A stretch of 64,000 nucleotides of DNA from Paractinoplanes deccanensis (GTDB lineage: Bacteria; Actinomycetota; Actinomycetes; Mycobacteriales; Micromonosporaceae), in the NCBI RefSeq assembly GCF_016862115.1, contig NZ_BOMI01000077.1:1-64000 (forward strand). The letters run 5' to 3'. Positions 58,371 to 64,000 of the stretch are shown one piece after another; within the stretch, counting starts at the first letter, position 1, and each line of letters begins with the position of its first letter. The position numbers and the translations under genes were made by a program. Below the pieces are notes generated by a model. That model searched no databases and was not told the origin of the DNA. It saw nothing but the letters and a program-made list of their open reading frames with translations.

Positions 58371-59171
58371 ATGCGTACGGTAAGTGCGGCCGAGACGGCC
58401 CCCTCCCTGCACCCCTGGGCCATCCACGCCGAGGACCTGCGGGTGCGCGCGGGCCGGCACCTCGCCGTCAACGGGCTCGACCTGACCCTGGGCACCGGCG
58501 TGCACGGCCTGCTCGGGCCGAACGGCGCCGGCAAGACCACGCTCATGCGCGCGCTGGCCACGGTGCTGAAACCGGCCGGCGGGCGGCTGCGGTTGCTCGG
58601 CGACCCGGTGGACGGCCGTGCCGACCTGCGGCAGGTCCGCCGCAGGCTGGGCTACCTGCCGCAGCAGTTCGGCTTCTACCCGCGGTTCACGCTGCGCGAG
58701 TTCGTCGAGTACATGGCGTGGCTCAAGGAGATGCCGAAGGCCGCGGTCCCCGGCGCGACGCAGCGGGCGATCGAACGGGTCGGGCTGGAGGCCAAGGCCG
58801 GCGCCCGGATGAAGACCCTCTCCGGCGGCATGCTGCGCCGCGCCGGCATCGCGCAGGCCATCGTCAACGACCCGGCCGTGCTGCTGCTCGACGAGCCCAC
58901 CGTCGGCCTCGATCCCGAGCAGCGCCTCGACTTCCGGGAGCTGCTGCGCGACCTGGGCTCGGACAGCTGCGTGCTGGTCTCGACCCACCTCGTCGAGGAC
59001 GTGGTGGCCGCCTGCACCGACGTGGTGCTGGTCAACGAGGGCCGGCTGGTCCACCAGGGCACGCCGGACGATCTGATCGCGCAGGGCGGCGCGGGCGACC
59101 CGGGTGACAGCCCGGCCGAACGGGGCTACTCGGCGCTGCTGCGCCGCCACCGGGCGGTGAGCGCCCGGTGA
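58371..59171 (+). CDS. ABC transporter ATP-binding protein
   Basis: This 266-residue ATPase has Walker A GPNGAGKTT (about 51), the Q-loop YLPQQFGFYP, signature LSGGMLRRAGIAQA (about 148), Walker B VLLLDEPTVGLD (about 170) and the H-loop STHLVED. It resembles the DrrA/CcmA group of exporters and energises the two membrane proteins that follow. ATG 58371 lies 10 bases after the anti-sigma gene; its stop overlaps the permease GTG by 4 bases. Confidence 0.93.
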   Translation: MRTVSAAETAPSLHPWAIHAEDLRVRAGRHLAVNGLDLTLGTGVHGLLGPNGAGKTTLMRALATVLKPAGGRLRLLGDPVDGRADLRQVRRRLGYLPQQFGFYPRFTLREFVEYMAWLKEMPKAAVPGATQRAIERVGLEAKAGARMKTLSGGMLRRAGIAQAIVNDPAVLLLDEPTVGLDPEQRLDFRELLRDLGSDSCVLVSTHLVEDVVAACTDVVLVNEGRLVHQGTPDDLIAQGGAGDPGDSPAERGYSALLRRHRAVSAR

Positions 59172-60502
59172 GCCGCGTCTTCGGCATCGAGCTGCGCCGG
59201 TCCGCGGCGCTCGGGTCCGCGCTGGTCCTGGCCCTGGTCGGCACCCTGCTGCTGGTTCTCGACGCCGGGGCGGGCTTCGCCACCGGATGGATGCAGCTGG
59301 CCATGACGCAACGGCTCTACCTGGCCTTGCTGTGGCCGTTGGCGCTGGCCGCCGGCGCGTGGCAGGGCCGGCGCGAGCACCGCACCAGGGTGGGTGAGCT
59401 GTTCGCCAGCACCCCGCGCCCGGTGGCGCAGCGGGCGCTGCCCACGATCGGCGCGATGGCGGTCGCCGTGACCGGCGGATACCTGCTGATGGGCCTCGCC
59501 GGCGGGCTGTGGATCGCCCGGACCGCCGAGTACCTTCCGGCGCGGGTCTTCGTCGTCACGGCGGTGGGCGTGCTGGCGCTGATCGCGGCGGTCTGGCTCG
59601 GCCTGGCGGTCGGCCGCCTGCTGCCGTGGCTGGGGGTGGCGCCGGCGCTCGCCGTGGCCGGCCTCGGACTGCTGCTGACCATCCCGGCGGCGACCCGGCC
59701 GCGCGGCTGGCTGGCCCTGGTGTTCTCGCCGATCTACGAGATGAACATGCCGGGCTCGTACGCCGACGTGCCCGCCCGGGTCAGCGGCGCCCAGGCCGTC
59801 TGGCTCGCAGCGCTGGCCGGCGCCGCCGTGGTGCTGCTCGCCTCCTCGGGGTGGCGGGCACGCACGGCGGCGCTGCTGCCCGTGGCGGTGGGGGCCGCCC
59901 TGGCGATCGCCGTGATGCCGCATCAGAACAGGATCGTCACGGACGCCGTCGACCCGGTGGCCAAGGAGCTCGTCTGCGCCGACGGCACTCCTCGCGTGTG
60001 CGTCGGCCGGGTCCACTCCGGAATCCTCGACGACCTGGCCGGCCCGGCGCGCGACGGCCTGAAGCTCCTGGCGAGGCTGCCCGGCGCGCCGACCGAGGTG
60101 CACGAGAACACCACGACCTGGCGGCCGGACGTCTACCCGGCGTTCCGTGCCGACGTCGTGCTGCTCAGCGTGCGATCCGGCATGGACGGGCACCTGGCGG
60201 ACCGATCGGAGATCCTCGAAGAGGTGGTGACCGGCGCGTTCGCCGGCCCGCCCACATGCGAGACCGTTCCCGGCCCGGCGGAGCGGATCGCGGCCGCCCA
60301 CTGGCTCATCGGGCGCGAGCCGGCGGTGCCCGGGCCCTCCGCCGACGGCTTCGCGGCGGACTACTACGGCGAGGCGGCACAGCTCTGGCAGGGCCTCCAG
60401 CGACTGTCCGACGGTGAGGCGCAGGCCCGCGTGCTGGCGCTGCGCGAGGCCGCCGTGACCTGCACGGCCTCCGGCGGGCTGCTGACCGGGGGCAAGGGAT
60501 GA
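59168..60502 (+). CDS. ABC transporter membrane subunit with extracytoplasmic domain
   Basis: This 444-residue membrane protein has about six to seven hydrophobic segments in the first ~270 residues (ALGSALVLALVGTLLLVL, LYLALLWPLALAAGAW, TIGAMAVAVTGGYLLMGL, VFVVTAVGVLALIAAVWLG, VAPALAVAGLGLLLTIPA, AVWLAALAGAAVVLLA, TAALLPVAVGAALAIAV). A ~170-residue soluble C-terminal part with two Cys pairs (VCADGTPRVC; PPTC/VTC) follows. It overlaps the ATPase gene by 4 bases and the next gene by 4 bases, so it forms the transporter with them. The substrate is unknown; the C-terminal part could be extracellular. Confidence 0.78.
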   Translation: MSRVFGIELRRSAALGSALVLALVGTLLLVLDAGAGFATGWMQLAMTQRLYLALLWPLALAAGAWQGRREHRTRVGELFASTPRPVAQRALPTIGAMAVAVTGGYLLMGLAGGLWIARTAEYLPARVFVVTAVGVLALIAAVWLGLAVGRLLPWLGVAPALAVAGLGLLLTIPAATRPRGWLALVFSPIYEMNMPGSYADVPARVSGAQAVWLAALAGAAVVLLASSGWRARTAALLPVAVGAALAIAVMPHQNRIVTDAVDPVAKELVCADGTPRVCVGRVHSGILDDLAGPARDGLKLLARLPGAPTEVHENTTTWRPDVYPAFRADVVLLSVRSGMDGHLADRSEILEEVVTGAFAGPPTCETVPGPAERIAAAHWLIGREPAVPGPSADGFAADYYGEAAQLWQGLQRLSDGEAQARVLALREAAVTCTASGGLLTGGKG

Positions 60503-61104
60503 GGTGGCTCGCGCTCTACCTGCGCTCCCGGCGGGTCCCCGTGGCGATCGGCGCGGCCGTCGCGTGCGCCGTCCTGATGTGGTCGCTCGGGTCGGCGTTC
60601 GCCGACACCCGCGACGTGGGCTGGCAGATGGCCGTCCTGACCGTCCTGCTGCTGGTCATCACCCTGACCGCCACCCTCGGCGGCGCCGACGACGAGCTGG
60701 AGCGCACCGCCGCCTTCGCCTGGCTGCCGCGCCGGGCGGCACACCTGGTCGCGGCCGGCCTGCTCGTGACGGCGCTGCTGCTGCTCACGCTCCCGACCGG
60801 GGCCCGCTTCGGCCCCGCCGAGCTGGTGGTCCGCGGCGCGGCCGGGCTGCTCGGCCTGACCGCCCTGGGCGCGGCGACGCTCGGCACCGCCCGGGCGTGG
60901 TTCCTGCCGCTGGCCTGGACGATGGCCGCGGTGCTGTTCCCCCGGGCGGAGCCGCTCGCCGGGCAGATCCTGACGTGGCAGGCGCAACCACCGGCGAACA
61001 CCGCCGCCACCGTGACGGCCGTCCTGCTCGCTGTGGCCGGCCTCGCCGCCTACGCGACGAGTGGTCCCGCCCCGCGGTCCCCCGCCGAGGCTGCCCAGCG
61101 GTGA
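60499..61104 (+). CDS. Second membrane subunit of the ABC transporter
   Basis: This 201-residue protein has about six membrane helices (VAIGAAVACAVLMWSLGSAF, MAVLTVLLLVITLTATLGG, LVAAGLLVTALLLLTLP, VVRGAAGLLGLTALGAATLG, FLPLAWTMAAVLF, VTAVLLAVAGLAAYA). It is translationally coupled to the preceding permease (ATGA overlap). It probably completes the ABC exporter. Its last 55 bases run opposite to the convergent STAS-domain gene. Confidence 0.78.
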   Translation: MRWLALYLRSRRVPVAIGAAVACAVLMWSLGSAFADTRDVGWQMAVLTVLLLVITLTATLGGADDELERTAAFAWLPRRAAHLVAAGLLVTALLLLTLPTGARFGPAELVVRGAAGLLGLTALGAATLGTARAWFLPLAWTMAAVLFPRAEPLAGQILTWQAQPPANTAATVTAVLLAVAGLAAYATSGPAPRSPAEAAQR

Positions 61105-61676
61105 GACCGGGTCCCGTCCTCCGGGATTTGCCCTGCTGAGAAGCCTCGTTGGCAGATCGTCTGGCTGCGGGCGACGGTTTCACGAGCGCGGGCGCGGGTC
61201 TCTTGTGCCTGGCGGCGCACCCGTTCCGACCGCGTCAGCAGGTCTTTGAACTCACCGGAGGAGTAGCCGGTCGACAGACTGCGAGCCGCCGGGCCACCAA
61301 GTGGCGCGGAGTGGTCGGGGACGGCACCGGAGAAGGTGAAACAGTCCAGCAGGCCGACGGCCGCAAGGACTCGCATGACCTCGGGCGCCGGGTTGCACAG
61401 CCGCATGCGTACGCCGGCATGGTCGGCTGCTTGCCGGCAGGTCAACAGGCAGCGTGCGCCGGCCGCGTCGAGAAAGGTGATCGCACGAAGATCGATCTCG
61501 ACCTCGCCGGTTCCGGGTACCGCCAGTGCCTCGGTGAGCGCCACGCTCAGCTGGTGGGCGGTACCGCAGTCGAGCTCACCCCGGACGTGCAGGCGCGCCT
61601 GCCCCGCCCCGTCCGGCACGGCGGTATGGATTCGCAGGTCTTCGGCCGGAACATCGAAGCCGTACTGGCGGGTCAT
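61050..61676 (-). CDS. STAS-domain (anti-anti-sigma-like) protein with C-terminal helical tail
   Basis: This 208-residue protein has a STAS domain (about 22-115: ARLHVRGELDCGTAHQLSVALTEAL; VEIDLRAITFLDAAGARCLL; the phospho-Ser position is Ala in LDAAG). A Ser/Gly linker follows, then a helical Arg/Glu tail (LTRSERVRRQAQETRARARETV). STAS proteins bind anti-sigma kinases in partner-switching pathways. Like the STAS domain at 55039-56808, this one lacks the canonical Ser. ATG 61676 is the start. Its 3' 55 bases overlap the convergent ABC-subunit gene, so each transcript is antisense to the other's end. Confidence 0.8.
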   Translation of the reverse strand: MTRQYGFDVPAEDLRIHTAVPDGAGQARLHVRGELDCGTAHQLSVALTEALAVPGTGEVEIDLRAITFLDAAGARCLLTCRQAADHAGVRMRLCNPAPEVMRVLAAVGLLDCFTFSGAVPDHSAPLGGPAARSLSTGYSSGEFKDLLTRSERVRRQAQETRARARETVARSQTICQRGFSAGQIPEDGTRSHRWAASAGDRGAGPLVA

Positions 61677-61917
61677 GTGACCGCTCCAGAAGCGCCGTCA
61701 GGGACCTTCCGCCGGGCCATGTCCAGACCGCTCCATCGTGGGATCTCGTCGTCGGCTCCGGTGCGACCGGTCAGCCGACCCGGGTCGTACGACCGTCTCA
61801 GTCGACCACCCGGGCCGGCGGAGCAGCTACTCTTCAAGACGAACGCCCACCCCCCGGAAGCGAACCCAGTCCGTTTGTGCCGGGCGAGCCCGGCCGGGAC
61901 GCGGAGGGAGTGCCGGA

Positions 61918-62850
61918 TTGACCGTTGTGCTGGAGACCCGCGACCCTGACGTGGCCGACAGCATCGTCCGCGAGCAGTACACGTCGGTCGCCATGCTCAG
62001 CCACGGCGAGCGCTTCGTCTTCCGGATCGAGCAGGCGCAGGTCGGCGCCGTGCGGATGGACGACACGACCTTCGGGCTCGCCTTGACCTACCGGGCCGCC
62101 CCGATGGGGACCCTGTGCATCGGGATGGTGCGCGGCGGTTCCGCTACCTACGAGTTCGGCCCGAGAATCTTCCGTCGTGGCCGGGGCGACGTGTTCCTCG
62201 TCGCCCCGGCGGACGAGTCCTTCCACGGGTCCGTCGATCATCTGCACGCCGAGTTCGCTGTCTTCACCCCCGGCCTGCTCGCGCAGGTCGCGGCCACGGC
62301 ACCGGGCTCCCGGGAGCCGGTACGGCTGCTGGACCTCGACCCTGTCTCGGCGCAGGCGGCAGCCCGATGGCGCCACGCCTACGGTGTCACGCGTGCCGTC
62401 AGCCGCGTTTCGGACTCCCCGTTGCTGGTCACCACCCACGCGGCCCGGTTCTTGGCCGCGGTCACCCTGGCCACCTTCCCGAACACCGCACTGACCGACC
62501 CGACCATCGAGGACCGGCACGACGCGCATCCCGAGACGGTGCGGCGCGCGATCGCGTTCATGGAAGAGGCGCCGGCCCGGGACCTGACCGTGGTGGACAT
62601 CGCCGAGGCCGCGAGCGTGTCCGTCCGTGCCGTGCAGCTCGCCTTTCGCCGGCACCTCGGCACCACACCGATGGCCTACCTGCGGCGACTGCGCCTCGAA
62701 GGAGTCCGCGACGAACTGCTCGCCGCCCAGCCCAGGGACACCACGGTCACGGCCGTGGCCGCTCGATGGGGCTTCCTCAACTCGAGCAGGTTCGCCACCC
62801 AGTACCGCGAAGCGTTCGACCAGTTGCCCAGCGACACCTTGCACAGCTGA
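61918..62850 (+). CDS. AraC-family transcriptional regulator
   Basis: This 310-residue paralogue of the AraC genes near 46-48 kb has an AraC_binding_2-like N-terminal domain (RIFRRGRGDVFLVAPADESFHG). The C-terminal domain has two HTHs (LTVVDIAEAASVSVRAVQLAFRRHLGTTPMAYLRRLRLEG; VTAVAARWGFLNSSRFATQYREAFDQLP). TTG 61918 is chosen because GGAGGG lies about 9 bases upstream; GTG 61926 is an alternative. It is preceded by a 240-bp gap that separates it from the leftward STAS gene. Target genes and inducer are unknown. Confidence 0.87.
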   Translation: MTVVLETRDPDVADSIVREQYTSVAMLSHGERFVFRIEQAQVGAVRMDDTTFGLALTYRAAPMGTLCIGMVRGGSATYEFGPRIFRRGRGDVFLVAPADESFHGSVDHLHAEFAVFTPGLLAQVAATAPGSREPVRLLDLDPVSAQAAARWRHAYGVTRAVSRVSDSPLLVTTHAARFLAAVTLATFPNTALTDPTIEDRHDAHPETVRRAIAFMEEAPARDLTVVDIAEAASVSVRAVQLAFRRHLGTTPMAYLRRLRLEGVRDELLAAQPRDTTVTAVAARWGFLNSSRFATQYREAFDQLPSDTLHS

Positions 62851-62917
62851 TCCCCCCTGGACCCCGGGCGTCACGCTCGTCCACCACGGCTGTACGCGGC
62901 CGGGAGGCACCGAATGA

Positions 62918-63232
62918 TCACGGCGTTCTTGCTGGTCTGTGCCTACCGATCCAACCGGTGGCGGGAATCTGTCCGATAGGGACGGCGGCCGTCCTCGGGG
63001 CAGGCTCGGCGTCGCGGCGACGACCGTGCTGGTCGAGGGTCTCGTGGGCCGCGGCGAGGCGCGCCTTGGCTCGTTCGAGTAGCTCGGCGGTGCGGGCCCT
63101 GGTGACGGTGGCTCGCTCGCGGGCCTGTACCGCGTGCAGGTGGGCCTCGCGGGCCTCCCGGCGCGCCTCGCGGGCGCAGGCCTGGGTGTCGGACAGCGGC
63201 GCCGGTGGGTGTCCGTCGATGTGCTCATGCAT
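62918..63232 (-). CDS. Small coiled-coil protein
   Basis: This 104-residue protein has a Pro-rich start (HEHIDGHPPAPLSDTQACA), then a single long Arg/Ala/Glu helix (REARREAREAHLHAVQARERATVTRARTAELLERAKARLAAAHETL) and a basic end. No family is recognised. Similar heptad-rich segments occur in the STAS/ANTAR proteins of this window. ATG 63232 lacks a strong ribosome-binding site, and the frame is open to 63310. Opposite-strand frames at this place have worse codon use. It is divergent from the response regulator by about 50 bp. Confidence 0.5.
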   Translation of the reverse strand: MHEHIDGHPPAPLSDTQACAREARREAREAHLHAVQARERATVTRARTAELLERAKARLAAAHETLDQHGRRRDAEPAPRTAAVPIGQIPATGWIGRHRPARTP

Positions 63233-63268
63233 GGTTTCGTGCCTGTCGGTGGGCTCTTTTCTCCGTGA

Positions 63269-63280
63269 TAGCGTCGCGAC
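63269..63280 (+). promoter_or_regulatory. Probable -10 box of a leaderless promoter
   Basis: TAGCGT (63269-63274, the TAnnnT type used in actinobacteria) is followed by six bases and then the ATG at 63281. That places transcription start at the A of the start codon. No Shine-Dalgarno sequence precedes the ATG. Confidence 0.45.
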
Positions 63281-64000
63281 ATGGACGCGCCGCGGCCGCC
63301 GGCTCAACACGGCGTCAACGGTTCAGCGGTCGCCGAGCCGCTGGCCTGGCCAAGCGGCCGGCCGGTGGTGGCGTTGATCGAGGACGAGCCCGACCTGGTC
63401 GCGATGGCGAGCGCATATCTGGACCGCGACGGGTTTGGGGTGGTCTCGGCCGGCGACGTGCGGGCGGGGGCGGCGTTGCTGCGCGCGCAGCCGGTGGACC
63501 TGCTCGTGCTCGATCTGGGACTGCCCGACGGCAACGGACTGGACCTGCTGCGGGGGGTGCGAGCCGGCCGGCACCTTCCCGTGATCATCCTGACGGGATG
63601 GGCGGCGGAGACCGAACGGGTGGTCGGACTGGAGCTGGGCGCGGACGACTACGTGGTCAAACCGTTCTCGTTACCGGAGTTGGCGGCGCGGATCCGGGCG
63701 GTGCTGCGCCGTACGCATCCGATCGGTGCCGACGGGGTGATCCACCATGGGCGGCTGACGGTGGACCCGGCGTCGCGGGAGGCGCGCGTGGACGGGCAGC
63801 CGCTGCCCATGACGCCCCTGGAGTTCGGGCTGCTGGCGCTGCTGGCGGCCGCGCCGCGACAGGTGTTCACCCCCGCGCAGGTGCTTGAGCAGGTGTGGGG
63901 CTCCCAGCCGGGCCGGCAGGCATCGGCGACGGTGGCCGAGCATGTGTACCGGCTGCGCCGCAAGCTGACCACGGCCGGGCTTGACCTGCCGCGCATCGTC
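63281..64000 (+). CDS. OmpR/PhoB-type response regulator, partial (cut by right edge)
   Basis: The frame is open from ATG 63281 to the window end (240 codons). A ~25-residue lead is followed by a receiver domain (VVALIEDEPDLVAM; phospho-Asp in LLVLDLGLPDGNG; VIILTGW; VVKPFSLPEL). A winged-helix output domain follows from about residue 145 (LTVDPASREARVDGQPLPMTPLEFGLLALL; VAEHVYRLRRKL). It lacks only the last C-terminal residues here. It probably works with a histidine kinase encoded to the right of the window. The absence of a ribosome-binding site and the TAGCGT box six bases upstream suggest a leaderless mRNA. Confidence 0.9.
   Translation, partial: MDAPRPPAQHGVNGSAVAEPLAWPSGRPVVALIEDEPDLVAMASAYLDRDGFGVVSAGDVRAGAALLRAQPVDLLVLDLGLPDGNGLDLLRGVRAGRHLPVIILTGWAAETERVVGLELGADDYVVKPFSLPELAARIRAVLRRTHPIGADGVIHHGRLTVDPASREARVDGQPLPMTPLEFGLLALLAAAPRQVFTPAQVLEQVWGSQPGRQASATVAEHVYRLRRKLTTAGLDLPRIV

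Overview
The window is about 72% GC, with strong G/C preference at third codon positions, frequent GTG starts, many secreted multidomain proteins, several ECF/SigE-type sigma factors and antiphosphorylation-type STAS/GAF/ANTAR regulators. This fits a soil actinobacterium, most likely of the Micromonosporaceae (Actinoplanes-like). That placement is an inference from gene style, not from a marker gene. No rRNA, tRNA, CRISPR array, insertion sequence or phage gene was recognised. The window looks like chromosomal accessory DNA.

Left part (1-23.8 kb). A YibE/F-like membrane protein runs off the left edge and carries an unusual low-complexity tail. Next is a translationally coupled trio of PLP enzymes (Y4yA-type decarboxylase fold, cysteine-synthase-like protein with a rhodanese domain, and a SufS-like desulfurase). 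Then come a methyltransferase, a receptor Ser/Thr kinase with an extracellular CBM6-like domain, a secreted subtilase, a secreted beta-propeller protein, a second methyltransferase, a large ATPase/TPR regulator, a 1606-residue secreted nuclease/5'-nucleotidase fusion, and a DHA2 drug exporter.

Middle part (23.8-44 kb). This holds a secreted Ig-like repeat protein, an HTH/NB-ARC/TPR regulator, a coupled pair (an AhpD-like protein lacking its CxxC segment, and a DUF1801 protein), and a secreted WD40 protein that abuts a membrane-anchored GH18 enzyme tail to tail. Divergent from the GH18 gene is a 1005-residue glycosyltransferase-2/EAL fusion, the most striking protein here. It suggests a c-di-GMP-linked polysaccharide synthase with its own glycosidase. 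Two sigma-factor loci follow, one with a small membrane protein and one with a membrane anti-sigma partner. After them come a secreted SdrD-B-like protein and a PQQ-dehydrogenase-like secreted protein with a duplicated C-terminal domain.

Right part (44-64 kb). This region is rich in regulators and shows gene decay: an MMPL transporter, two tandem AraC-family paralogues (the second broken by a one-base frameshift), a GAF protein, a small secreted protein, a DUF4203-like membrane protein, and a hybrid PAS histidine kinase that has lost its phosphoacceptor segment and carries frameshifts. Then come a secreted YVTN/DUF11/RTX-like protein, a STAS-coiled-coil-GAF-ANTAR regulator, a five-gene sigma/anti-sigma/ABC-transporter operon, a STAS protein, a third AraC paralogue, a small coiled-coil protein, and an OmpR-type response regulator that is probably leaderless and is cut by the right edge.

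Convergent gene pairs are mostly separated by strong GC-rich hairpins, and several other pairs overlap by a few bases. The genes of the left half do not form one pathway. The common themes are secretion and polymer handling (chitin, polysaccharide, eDNA, protein) and layered stress and sigma-factor regulation.
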